Source: Streptococcus pasteurianus (GTDB taxonomy: Bacteria; Bacillota; Bacilli; Lactobacillales; Streptococcaceae). Taken from it: a stretch of DNA of 64,000 bases. The notes beneath the pieces are model-generated. The model saw only the letters and a list, made by a program, of their open reading frames with translations, did not search any database and was not told the DNA's origin. A program made the position numbers and the translations under genes. Below, in pieces: positions 56,365 through 64,000 of the stretch (its first letter is position 1; each line of letters begins with the position of its first letter). Where the stretch lies: positions 1,454,501-1,518,500 of the forward strand of contig NZ_CP039457.1 in assembly GCF_004843545.1 (NCBI RefSeq), read 5' to 3'.

Positions 56365-57243
56365 CTATTTTTTCAACTTTCTTAATTCACTTTGGAAGGA
56401 GCGCCGCAAAGCCTTGACTTGCTGATAGGCAGATTTCCCTGCTTTGGCATAATGCCCTTTTTTATTAAAATAGCTGTGCTCCCATTGTTCGTGTTGGCGT
56501 TTTTTGATTAAAAGTGGTGCTGAAAAACGATTGCCTTGATTGGCTAAGATTTGTTTCCGAAAGGCAGGATCGTGTGGTTTAATGGGAGCAATATCAAGTT
56601 CATAATGCCTTTTGTCATTCTGATTCGCATAGTTAAAACTAGCACCGTTGATAATACCATTATGATTGGTACCCTGTGGGTCAATTTCATTTGCAAAACG
56701 CCCTTGGCTATCTAGGATAAATTCCGTGTGAAATCCCATTACAATTTTCAAGTTAATGGGTAACGAAAATCCCAAAATAGGCTGTTTAGGAGCTTTATTG
56801 TGAAGGCGTGACGATTCTGTCAAATCAAAATCAAATTGCTTCCGCCAAAAACGTCGTCCCTTCTTTCCTTTTAGATAAGTCAACAAGGATAAACGGTCAT
56901 TTTGAGCTGGAAAATATTCTCGTACCCACTGTGCTTGGTAGGCAGAAATCACATAACGAAATTGATGAATTTGGTGAGCCAGTAAATTATCGGCTACCAT
57001 GCTTTCTGCTGGAAAGGCAAGTTGGACAACCTCCGCAAATTCTTGCCAAAAGACATGATCTGGTGCCAAGTTATCCGAAAACTGATTTATCAACTCGCGT
57101 GTCTGGCTGACGTTACCAGTTAATTCTAAAGGCATTTGAGCAATTGCCATGACTTTCTCCAAGACTTCCTTTGCCTGATTGGCACTTGTCACAGCTCTGC
57201 TATTTTCCCAAAAACTAAAAAATGCTTTATCTCCGATTTTCAT
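56365..57243 (-). CDS. DUF3114-like protein
   Basis: A 292-residue soluble protein that I believe matches the streptococcal DUF3114 family (ILDSQGRFANEIDPQGTNHN near 195, then GASFNYANQNDKRHYELDI near 220). It has no signal peptide or clear catalytic motif that I can assign; the C-terminus is very basic (KALRRSFQSELRKLKK). TATAAT (57250-57255 on the plus strand, minus orientation) ends 6 nt before the ATG and there is no binding site, so the mRNA may be leaderless. The function is unknown. Confidence 0.7.
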   Translation of the reverse strand: MKIGDKAFFSFWENSRAVTSANQAKEVLEKVMAIAQMPLELTGNVSQTRELINQFSDNLAPDHVFWQEFAEVVQLAFPAESMVADNLLAHQIHQFRYVISAYQAQWVREYFPAQNDRLSLLTYLKGKKGRRFWRKQFDFDLTESSRLHNKAPKQPILGFSLPINLKIVMGFHTEFILDSQGRFANEIDPQGTNHNGIINGASFNYANQNDKRHYELDIAPIKPHDPAFRKQILANQGNRFSAPLLIKKRQHEQWEHSYFNKKGHYAKAGKSAYQQVKALRRSFQSELRKLKK

Positions 57244-57257
57244 AGTGTTATTATAAC

Positions 57258-57335
57258 TTAAAATACTTTTTCTGCTTGATTATAAATTTTTTGATAAGTT
57301 CTTAAATTGTAACTTTTATTATAAGCTAAAACCAT
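57258..57335 (-). CDS. Possible 25-codon ORF upstream of the DUF3114-like gene
   Basis: MVLAYNKSYNLRTYQKIYNQ and five more residues, with AAAGAGG eight bases before the ATG. It ends inside the promoter region of the DUF3114-like gene. There is no similarity that I recognise. Confidence 0.25.
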   Translation of the reverse strand: MVLAYNKSYNLRTYQKIYNQAEKVF

Positions 57336-57407
57336 ATATCATACCTCTTTATGTATCTTTTACGGTATATCATAAGATACCAATTTAGAATATGCAAATA
57401 AAAACTC

Positions 57408-58163
57408 TTAACAACTTTTAATTTGGACATTATCATTGGCTTTTGAAAGCGCAATTTGTCCGCTACAAGCAATGCCTGTCCCTGATACGTAAATTTTGCC
57501 ACCACCAGCATTTTCTGCTTGGCTAATCGCTGAAAGCAATTCCGAATAGCTTGTTACGACTATATCGTCTGATGTGTTGGTTGCAGAAGCATCTGAAGTT
57601 GTTGTGGTAGTTGATGTACTGCTTATGCCGTTTGAATCAACTTGAATTTTAAAAATATCAATACTGCTATCTTGTGAATATACCCAAATAGCCTCCCCAC
57701 TACTTGTATAAGTGTAAGATTGTGTACTAACTATTGCCCCAGCAAACATTGTTGTCTATTAATTTCCTGCTGAATCAGCAACAATCAATATTCTTGTGTC
57801 TGTGCTTGAAGCGCTTTGAAAGCTTACTTTAATCACGTCATTTCCAGACACTGGAACCTTGACAGCTTTGCCGTTTTGGTCACCCCTCCCACTAAGCGCC
57901 AAAGCATAGGTATAATCAGTTTCAGAAAACGTCGCATCTTTAACCTTAACTTGCATGGTAAAGCTATCTGTTGCTACCAACGTCAAGCCATCAACCGTCG
58001 TTGTGCTAGAAATTGTTCCAAGATTTTTGAAACTTGAGTTTTTGAAATTCCAAGATACCGTTGTTGAGGCATCTACTTTCAAACTAGACATTCCCGCTAG
58101 TGTCATACCAACCATTAAAATGGCACTAAACAATACCAATAACACTTGTTTTATTGTTTTCAT
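57408..58163 (-). pseudogene. Broken secreted pectate lyase
   Basis: Starting at 58163 a signal peptide (KTIKQVLLVLFSAILMVGMT) leads into a beta-rich domain (VSWNFKNSSFKNLGTISSTT onward) like the N-terminal module of streptococcal pectate lyases. At 57754-57759 two in-frame stop codons, TAA TAG, interrupt the frame; then the same frame continues (TTMFAGAIVSTQSYTYTSSG) through a Ser/Thr linker into the start of the lyase domain (ISQAENAGGGKIYVSGTGI) and ends at 57408 with SC, long before the catalytic residues. So the gene has both a nonsense lesion and a lost C-terminus. Confidence 0.75.
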
Positions 58164-58292
58164 TCTATCTCCTTTCCCACAAGCGTGGATTTATTTTAGC
58201 ATGGATAATGTCTATCTTTAAGTTTTTGCATATCTGAAATTTTTCTATAAATTAGAATAAGCTTATTTAGTTATCCCTAAATCTTTTCATCG

Positions 58293-58306
58293 TGTAAACG
58301 CTTTTA
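58293..58306. promoter_or_regulatory. Near-consensus cre site upstream of the pectate lyase remnant
   Basis: TGTAAACGCTTTTA matches the CcpA consensus TGWNANCGNTNWCA at 13 of 14 positions. It lies about 130 bp before the pseudogene start. Confidence 0.5.
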
Positions 58307-58436
58307 TCATTAGATAAAAATGTTTAGTCCAATTTGAATTTGCATATATAGGATTTTTACACTAAATCAGAAGAAATTTTCCACAAGTAAAAAAGAAGCC
58401 CACTATGAAGTGACCCCCAAAAGTTAGACTAAATAT

Positions 58437-59234
58437 TTAAGTTAAGGATTGAGTTCTGTATTGCACAGGACTTAGTCCTTTTAATGTAAGTTTGATTCGT
58501 TTAGTGTTGTAGTAGTTGATATATTCTGAAATAGCTGTTTTCAATGTTTCGAGGGAAGTAAATTCCTTCTCAAACCCATAAAACATTTCTGTCTTCAATG
58601 TTCCAAAGAAAGATTCCATCATGCCGTTGTCTAAGCTATTTCCTTTACGCGATATGGACGGTCTCATTTCATGCTCCTCAAGAAAATGATGGTAGTAAGT
58701 GTGTTGATATTGCCATCCTTGGTCACTATGTAAAATAGTGCCCTGATAAGTTTGTTCAGGAAAAGCCTCGGAAAGCATCGTTTTAAGTTGTTGTAAGTTT
58801 GGCGAGGTAGATAAATTATATGCAATAATCTCACTGTTAAAGCCATCAAGAACTGGTGATAGATACAATTTTTGATCACTAGCAGGAATTGAAAACTCTG
58901 TTACATCGGTATAACACTTCTTAAGTGGTTGGGCAGCTTTAAATTGACGCTTAATGAGATTATCAGCTTTCTTGCCCACCTCACCTTTATAAGAGTTATA
59001 GCGACGTTTCGCACGGATTCTAGCTTTCAAACCAAGTTCTGTCATCAGACGTTGAACTTTCTTATGGTTAACTTTATAGCCTCGATTTTTAAGTTCGAGG
59101 TGAATTCTACGGTAACCATATCTCCCTTTGTTCTCAGAATAAATATCTTGAATAGCTTCTTTTAATTCTTTGTTTTTATCTACCTGGGTTAGACGTTTAA
59201 CCTGATAATAGTAGGTTGATTGAGACAGCTTCAA
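58437..59234 (-). CDS. IS3-family transposase OrfB (DDE integrase)
   Basis: 265 residues from the first in-frame start, TTG 59234, but the real product is probably an OrfAB fusion. The catalytic triad is visible: Asp in CYTDVTEFSIPA near 110, Asp in GTILHSDQGWQYQHT near 170, Glu in MMESFFGTLKTEMF near 205. The frame stays open upstream to the A6G slip site (59336-59342), reading through [20 protein letters not shown]. Confidence 0.92.
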   Translation of the reverse strand: MKLSQSTYYYQVKRLTQVDKNKELKEAIQDIYSENKGRYGYRRIHLELKNRGYKVNHKKVQRLMTELGLKARIRAKRRYNSYKGEVGKKADNLIKRQFKAAQPLKKCYTDVTEFSIPASDQKLYLSPVLDGFNSEIIAYNLSTSPNLQQLKTMLSEAFPEQTYQGTILHSDQGWQYQHTYYHHFLEEHEMRPSISRKGNSLDNGMMESFFGTLKTEMFYGFEKEFTSLETLKTAISEYINYYNTKRIKLTLKGLSPVQYRTQSLT

Positions 59235-59269
59235 AATATTAAGTAGGATTCTTAAATCAAATACATTGA

Positions 59270-59800
59270 TTAGTCCTTGAATGATTTCTGTTGCTCTTTG
59301 AGCCTTGCTTCGTCCCTCAATCGGAGTTCTCTCAACTTTTTTAGTACGGCATTCTCCGCTCTAAGGTACTCATTTTCATATTGAAGACGCTCTAATTCAG
59401 TCATTTCTTCAAGTTTTTTCTTTGGTTTGCGTCCCATCTTTACAGGTCTCCCTCTTGATTTCTCAAGAATAGTATACCCGTTTTTCTTGTATTGCGCTAT
59501 CCAATTAGGAAGCATTCCCTTATTTGGTAATCCATAATCTAGAGAAACCTCTAGCTGAGACCTACCTTTCATCAGAACTTCGTTTATGATTTCCTGCTTT
59601 AGTTCAGGAGAATAATACCTATTTTTCCTTTTACAAACACTTTCCAATCCGTGTATATCAATAAGGCGGACCATGTATTGAAGGTTATACTTACTAATAT
59701 TAAATGTTTGACTGATTTTAGGCCATGTCCCACCAGATTGTCGTAAGCGATAGATTTCAATTTTATCTTCATAACTTAATTTCATAGAAAAGCACCCCAA
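59270..59800 (-). CDS. IS3-family transposase OrfA (helix-turn-helix)
   Basis: 176 residues with two N-terminal helix-turn-helix segments ([20 protein letters not shown]; then [17 protein letters not shown] linker) and a C-terminal leucine-zipper-like helix ([20 protein letters not shown]). Near its end the codons CTA AAA AAG contain the slippery AAAAAAG, the usual -1 frameshift signal for making the OrfAB transposase. Confidence 0.92.
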   Translation of the reverse strand: MGCFSMKLSYEDKIEIYRLRQSGGTWPKISQTFNISKYNLQYMVRLIDIHGLESVCKRKNRYYSPELKQEIINEVLMKGRSQLEVSLDYGLPNKGMLPNWIAQYKKNGYTILEKSRGRPVKMGRKPKKKLEEMTELERLQYENEYLRAENAVLKKLRELRLRDEARLKEQQKSFKD

Positions 59801-59889
59801 AAGTTAGATTTGTTGTCTAACTTTTGGGGTGCAGGTCAACTATTAGACTTCTTTTCTGCCGAATTTATATTATTGTGCAAATGGAAGTA

Positions 59890-61836
59890 TTATTCAGCAT
59901 CTGGACGTGATTTGCGGTTAATGTCAGCTAAGATATTGTCAACAAATTCATCGATTGCTTCTGTGTGAGTTTGTTTGCTTCCATAGCGACGAACGTTAAC
60001 TGTCTTATCAGCCATTTCTTTGTCACCGACGATTAATTGGTAAGGGATTTTCTTAGTTTGGCTTTGACGGATTTTAAGTTGCATTTTTTCGTTGCGTTCA
60101 TCAACGTCAACACGAACACCTTTGTCGCGAAGAACTTTAGCAACTTCCCAAGCGTAGTCAACATGAGCTTCGTTAGAAACTGGGATAACAGTTACTTGGT
60201 GTGGTGCAAGCCATGTTGGGAAGGCACCTTTGTAGTTTTCAATCAAGATAGCTGTGAAACGTTCCATTGTTGAGATAACACCACGGTGAATCATAACTGG
60301 ACGGTGTTCTTCACCATCAGCACCAATGTATGTCAAACCGAAACGTTCTGGAAGAAGGAAGTCAAGTTGGATAGTTGACAATGTTTCTTCGTTACCAAGA
60401 GCTGTTTTCACTTGAATATCAAGTTTTGGACCGTAAAAGGCTGCTTCACCTTCTGCTTCGAAGTATTCAACACCCATTTCATCCAAGGCAGCTTTCAACA
60501 TTGATTGTGCATTTTCCCACATTTCGTCGTCATCATAGTATTTGTGAGTGTCTTTAGGGTCACGTAGGGAAAGACGGAAACGGTATTCAGTCAAGTCGAA
60601 ATCTTCGTAAACATCGATAATCAATTGAAGAGCTTTTTGGAATTCTTCTTGAATTTGTTCAGGTGTTACGAACAAATGACCGTCATTAAGTGACATTTCA
60701 CGAACACGTTGAAGACCTGACAAAGCACCAGATTTTTCATAACGGTGCATCATACCGATTTCCGCAATACGGATTGGCAATTCACGGTATGAGTGTACAT
60801 GGTGTTTGTAAACTTGGATGTGGTGTGGGCAGTTCATTGGACGAAGAACGAATTCTTCACCGTCACCCATATCCATTGTTGGGAACATATCTTCACGGTA
60901 GTGGTCCCAGTGACCTGATGTTTTGTACAAATCAACTGAAGCCAAAGGTGGAGTATAAACATGAAGGTAGCCTGAAGCTACTTCTTTATCAACGATGTAG
61001 CGTTCCAACGTACGACGAATTGTCGCACCGTCTGGCAACCAGAATGGAAGACCTTGACCAACTTCTTGAGAAATCATGAACAAATCAAGTTCTTTACCAA
61101 GTTTACGGTGGTCACGTTCTTTAGCTTCTTGACGTTGTTTAAGGTAAGCTTTAAGATCTTTTTTGTCGAACCAAGCAGTACCGTAAACACGTTGCATCAT
61201 CGCATTGTCGCTATTTCCACGCCAGTAAGCACCAGCGACGTTCAATAGATGGAAAACTTGGATACGACCAGTTGAAGGCACGTGTGGACCACGGCAAAGA
61301 TCAGTGAATTCACCTTGTGAATAAACAGTAAGACCACCTTCGTCTGCACCATGTTCTTCAATCAATTCAAGTTTGTAAGGGTCGTTTTTGAACAATTCAC
61401 GTGCTTCATCAATTGTGATTTCTTTACGAATACATGGAAAGTTTTCTTTAACGATTTTTTTCATTTCTTCTTCGATACGAGGAAGATCTTCATCAGAGAT
61501 TTGACCAGCTTTGTTATCAGTATCGTAGTAGAAACCATCTTCAATAGCAGGACCTACACCAAGGCAAAGGTCTGGGAAAAGACGTTTTGCTGCTTGTGCA
61601 AAAAGGTGAGCAGCTGAGTGACGTAAGATACCAAGAGCATCTTCGTGGTCAGGTGTCACGATTTCAATACTACCGTCTTCAGTAATTTCACGGGTTGTAT
61701 CAATCAATTGACCATTAAATTTACCAGCTAAGGCTTTTTTAGCTAGTGAATTGCTAATGCTTTGAGCAATTTCAAAAGGTGTTACACCAGATTCAAATTC
61801 GCGCACAGCGCCATCTGGAAAAGTGATTTTAACCAT
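59890..61836 (-). CDS. thrS: Threonyl-tRNA synthetase
   Basis: A 648-residue class II synthetase. Domains are TGS (about 1-62), the editing N2 domain with [10 protein letters not shown] near 73, the catalytic core with motif 2 ([23 protein letters not shown] near 370) and zinc ligands ([15 protein letters not shown] near 335), and the anticodon domain (about 540-640). ATG 61836 has AGGAG upstream. A full T-box leader lies before it, so expression responds to uncharged tRNA(Thr). Confidence 0.97.
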   Translation of the reverse strand: MVKITFPDGAVREFESGVTPFEIAQSISNSLAKKALAGKFNGQLIDTTREITEDGSIEIVTPDHEDALGILRHSAAHLFAQAAKRLFPDLCLGVGPAIEDGFYYDTDNKAGQISDEDLPRIEEEMKKIVKENFPCIRKEITIDEARELFKNDPYKLELIEEHGADEGGLTVYSQGEFTDLCRGPHVPSTGRIQVFHLLNVAGAYWRGNSDNAMMQRVYGTAWFDKKDLKAYLKQRQEAKERDHRKLGKELDLFMISQEVGQGLPFWLPDGATIRRTLERYIVDKEVASGYLHVYTPPLASVDLYKTSGHWDHYREDMFPTMDMGDGEEFVLRPMNCPHHIQVYKHHVHSYRELPIRIAEIGMMHRYEKSGALSGLQRVREMSLNDGHLFVTPEQIQEEFQKALQLIIDVYEDFDLTEYRFRLSLRDPKDTHKYYDDDEMWENAQSMLKAALDEMGVEYFEAEGEAAFYGPKLDIQVKTALGNEETLSTIQLDFLLPERFGLTYIGADGEEHRPVMIHRGVISTMERFTAILIENYKGAFPTWLAPHQVTVIPVSNEAHVDYAWEVAKVLRDKGVRVDVDERNEKMQLKIRQSQTKKIPYQLIVGDKEMADKTVNVRRYGSKQTHTEAIDEFVDNILADINRKSRPDAE

Positions 61837-61935
61837 ATTTCTCTCCTTTTTATAATTTACAATGTTGACAATTCCTTTTTGGGGAACCAAGCAAAAGGAA
61901 TATTATCAGCTTATGAGACTTTTCCTCGAGATAAA

Positions 61936-62150
61936 AGAAAAACGACGTCCCAAAAGGACGTCGTAACGTGGTTCCACCTTCATTTATCTACGACAAAAAA
62001 GAGTCGTAAACCTCAAACTAGCTATATCGTAGCTACCGTTTTATGTTTGCATAAAAGCAAGGAAGTAGTATTGAATCAGCCAACCCTGCGCCCTTCTCAC
62101 CAACCGGCACTCGCTCTAAAGGTTTACCCCTGTTCAACTCGTCTTCGTAA
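61936..62150 (-). ncRNA. T-box leader of thrS
   Basis: The conserved T-box AAGGTGGAACCACG is at 61967-61980 (minus strand), followed by the terminator arms ACGACGTCC and GGACGTCGT (61942-61950, 61956-61964) and a T run. Upstream, UUGAA and UUCAA (about 62132-62138 and 62070-62076) can pair as Stem I and enclose an internal loop with ACU at 62067-62069, a threonine codon and the likely specifier. Confidence 0.88.
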
Positions 62151-62153
62151 GTT

Positions 62154-62181
62154 ATTATAACACGAATAATTTATTTTTCAA
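62154..62181 (-). promoter_or_regulatory. thrS T-box promoter
   Basis: On the minus strand TTGAAA (62176-62181) and TATAAT (62154-62159) are 16 bp apart, just after the glycosyltransferase stop codon. Confidence 0.7.
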
Positions 62182-62185
62182 GAAC

Positions 62186-63520
62186 TTAATCAATGAAATC
62201 TCGAATTGAATTAATTAATCGTTTTGGAGCCTTAACAACTTTGGCTGATGTTTTAGCTGTCGCTTTAACAGCTTTAGCTGGCATTTTTATCGCTGATTGA
62301 GCAAATTTGATAGATGTTTTTTCATCTTGGCTTCGCACCGTCAATGATAATTTTGATTTTTTCTTATTTTTGGCTGAAATCAAGACGTCTAAATAAAAGG
62401 CATAGACTGATTTTCCAAAATGCTCTGCTGAAATAGCGTACATTTTTTCTTTGTATGTCCTTTCGTCCATTGCTGGTGTATCGGCAATCGCATCTAAAAT
62501 TGCATCTGCTAAATCTTCTTCATGATAAAAGAGTGTCCCGAACATCTTTTGGTCAATAATATCGTCCAAATAAGGATTGCCATGAGCAATGACAGGCGTT
62601 CCGCTGGCAAGGCTTTCTGTGTAGGTCAATCCTTGTGTCTCACTAGTAGAAGCTGAAATAAAGAAATCACTTGCCTTATAATACAAAGCTGTCTCGTCAT
62701 GTGGGACCATTCCTGTAAAAATCACAGCTTCTTCAATACCCAACTCTGCTACCAAATCTTTCAAATCTTGGAGATAGGGTCCATCACCAACAACAACTAA
62801 CTTAACACGTTTATTTTCCGACAAAACTTCTGGAAATTGTTTTAGGATAGCTTGGATATTTTTTTCGTAAGAAACACGTGACAAGCTAAGCAGCATGGTT
62901 TCATCATCAGCAATGCCTAATTTATCACGGAGAGCTTTAGCATCTTCTGCTGTAATATCCTTGCATTCGTATTCTTCCACACGAATACCTGTCGGGATAA
63001 CACGTTTAGGAATTTTAATATCGTAACCTTCTAACAGATTTAAAACAATACGTGATGGGCAAATAACGCCGTCTAAATCGTTCAAATAACCGCGAATAAT
63101 GTACTTAACCATGCCAGGTTTGATGATTTTCCCTTTGGCAATGTAACCAACATAATCCTCATACTGAGTATGATAAGTGTGTACCGCAGGAATGCGGAGT
63201 GCAGCAGCAATCATTTTCCCTAAAACACCAACACTAAATTCAGTCTGAGTATGAATAATATCCAATTTATACTGCTTTGCTATTTTATAAGAGGAAATTA
63301 ACCCACGATACACTACACGACGGTCAGTAAACGACACAAAAGGAACGCTAGGCAGACGAATAATCGTTGGATCCTCGTAGCGTTTAACAGCTTTATCAGT
63401 GGTAGTAAATATATAAACCTCGTGTCCCTCTTTTTCCAATTCTTCTTTTAGGGTGCAAATGCTTGTTGAAACCCCTGAAACTTGAGGGAAATAGGTATCT
63501 GTAAAAAGACCTATTCTCAT
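62186..63520 (-). CDS. lafA: GT4 glycosyltransferase, probable monoglucosyl-diacylglycerol synthase
   Basis: A 444-residue GT4-fold enzyme. N-terminal FTDTYFPQVSGVSTSICTLK near 6-25, and the donor site LSLSRVSYEKNIQAILK near 212 followed by SASTSETQGLTYTESLASGTP near 291-311 with the EX7E-type pattern. Streptococcal LafA makes alpha-glucosyl-diacylglycerol, the membrane anchor for lipoteichoic acid. It follows a second glycosyltransferase gene on the same strand, as cpoA/lafB-lafA in S. pneumoniae. The C-terminus is basic and Lys/Ala-rich. Confidence 0.85.
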   Translation of the reverse strand: MRIGLFTDTYFPQVSGVSTSICTLKEELEKEGHEVYIFTTTDKAVKRYEDPTIIRLPSVPFVSFTDRRVVYRGLISSYKIAKQYKLDIIHTQTEFSVGVLGKMIAAALRIPAVHTYHTQYEDYVGYIAKGKIIKPGMVKYIIRGYLNDLDGVICPSRIVLNLLEGYDIKIPKRVIPTGIRVEEYECKDITAEDAKALRDKLGIADDETMLLSLSRVSYEKNIQAILKQFPEVLSENKRVKLVVVGDGPYLQDLKDLVAELGIEEAVIFTGMVPHDETALYYKASDFFISASTSETQGLTYTESLASGTPVIAHGNPYLDDIIDQKMFGTLFYHEEDLADAILDAIADTPAMDERTYKEKMYAISAEHFGKSVYAFYLDVLISAKNKKKSKLSLTVRSQDEKTSIKFAQSAIKMPAKAVKATAKTSAKVVKAPKRLINSIRDFID

Positions 63521-63521
63521 T

Positions 63522-64000
63522 TTACAACTCCATTACTTTTTCATAGACGTCAACTAATTCATGAGCAACTTTATCAATGCTACGGCTTTCAGCCACTTTG
63601 TATCCTGCTTCTTGTTTTTGACTTTTTCCTGCTAAGACTTTTCGAAGCGCTCCTACAAATCCATCAATGTCAGTCGCTAATTCTGCACAACTTTCATCTA
63701 CCCAGCCGTGATAAACAGGAATATCACGTAGCACGACGTGTTGGTGGCTAGCAAGAGCTTCCAAGACAACAATCCCTTCGGTTTCCTCACGACTTGGGAA
63801 GAAAAAGGCATCTGCTCCGCTCATTGCTCCCTCAAAAACATCACCTTTAATGTAACCAGCAAAGGTCACATTTGATGGGTGTTTGCGAGTAACAATACTT
63901 CTGACTTTATGTGGGATAACCCATTTATTTGTTTCACCGAACCAGATAAAACGGACGTCTGGCATTTGTTCTGCGACTTTTACAAATTCGTCAATGCCCT
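63522..64000 (-). CDS. cpoA: GT4 glycosyltransferase, C-terminal part (CpoA/LafB-like), cut by the window
   Basis: The frame is open to the window end (IDEFVKVAEQMPDVRFIWFG), so the first half of the gene lies outside. The visible C-terminal domain has FFFPSREETEGIVVLEALAS near the donor site, typical for GT4. The gene lies 1 bp before lafA. By order it should be CpoA/LafB, which adds galactose to glucosyl-diacylglycerol (IagA in group B streptococci); this is inference from context. Confidence 0.75.
   Translation of the reverse strand, partial: GIDEFVKVAEQMPDVRFIWFGETNKWVIPHKVRSIVTRKHPSNVTFAGYIKGDVFEGAMSGADAFFFPSREETEGIVVLEALASHQHVVLRDIPVYHGWVDESCAELATDIDGFVGALRKVLAGKSQKQEAGYKVAESRSIDKVAHELVDVYEKVMEL

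Larger units (their letters stand above)
58411..59833 (-). mobile_element. IS3-family insertion sequence (IS150-like), apparently intact
   Basis: About 1423 bp with ends TGACCCCCAAAAGTTAGAC (58411-58429) and, inverted, TGCACCCCAAAAGTTAGAC (59815-59833), beginning TG and ending CA. It carries orfA and orfB in the order of IS3 elements with a slippery A6G between them. I see no target duplication (AAG on the left, GGT on the right). A 17-bp hairpin at 59791-59832 at the right end could stop transcription from entering. Confidence 0.88.

Noticed and set aside
57326..57511. 61-codon ORF on the minus strand at the end of the pectate lyase remnant
   Set aside because: It overlaps the remnant in another frame and lacks protein-like features.
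58411..59833. IS insertion as the cause of the pectate lyase truncation
   Set aside because: The element lies about 250 bp upstream of the lyase start, while the lesions are internal and at the far C-terminal end.
61762..62160. 132-codon ORF on the plus strand over the thrS leader
   Set aside because: The region is fully explained by the T-box leader and terminator on the other strand.

Overview
The window is chromosomal DNA of a low-GC Gram-positive coccus, almost certainly a Streptococcus. The diagnostic blocks are vicR-vicK-vicX followed by rnc and smc, a glnQHMP-type glutamate/glutamine transporter divergent from vicR, murM-murN-like branching enzymes, hprK-lgt, ftsY, and paired glycolipid glycosyltransferases. 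A decayed secreted pectate lyase hints at the S. bovis/S. equinus complex, whose members live on plant material in the gut; that species-level guess is inference. I found no rRNA, tRNA, CRISPR array or prophage.

Layout. 1-4.8 kb: HD phosphohydrolase, HAD phosphatase and two FemX/MurMN-type aminoacyltransferases. 4.9-12 kb, minus strand: tpiA, tuf, ftsW and ppc, with a decayed stretch between tuf and ftsW. 12.2-18.2 kb, plus strand: pepF and a glutathione peroxidase, then a GH25 muramidase and an amidase_2-like enzyme separated by a repeat element, then a YbaK-type deacylase and a histidine phosphatase. 18.2-24.1 kb: HAD hydrolases and lysS, with two broken genes (a TetR regulator and bioY, the latter keeping a BirA-like operator). 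24.1-33.5 kb, mostly minus: two U32 tRNA-hydroxylation proteins, the hprK-lgt-DUF948-YtxH operon, PspC, SprT-like and Tex. 33.6-37 kb: a YraQ/TIGR03943 permease pair, then an oxidoreductase divergent from a MerR regulator across a classic 19-bp-spacer promoter. 37-49.3 kb, minus: ftsY, two Cof phosphatases, smc, rnc, vicXKR, interrupted by a DUF6287 gene on the plus strand and a NUDIX gene. 49.6-52.6 kb: glnQHMP. 52.7-56.3 kb, minus: a two-component system with an acidic sensor domain, a PepSY protein, a 38-residue membrane peptide and a TVP38 protein. 56.4-59.9 kb: a DUF3114-like gene, the pectate lyase pseudogene and an intact-looking IS3-family element. 59.9-64 kb, minus: thrS behind a full T-box leader, and two glycolipid glycosyltransferases, the last cut by the window end.

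How it fits together. Much of the window serves envelope growth and its control: VicRK(X) signalling, FtsW, MurMN, Lgt, two wall hydrolases and glycolipid synthesis. The GH25 muramidase carries a VicR/WalR-like box next to its promoter, so it may belong to the regulon of the vicRK genes in the same window. A second thread is carbon control: HPr kinase, PEP carboxylase, TpiA and a near-consensus cre site ahead of the dead pectate lyase.

Most unusual signals. (1) Four genes (HD protein, GH25, amidase, DUF3114-like) have no Shine-Dalgarno and sit 6-7 nt behind a -10 hexamer, the geometry of leaderless mRNAs. (2) A 38-bp near-perfect palindrome lies at the amidase start. (3) A modular repeat family with tail-like inverted ends is present. 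(4) Hairpins follow the rnc stop codon directly. (5) The TCS/PepSY/peptide/TVP38 locus may be an uncharacterised envelope-stress module. None of these has been tested; all are read from sequence.
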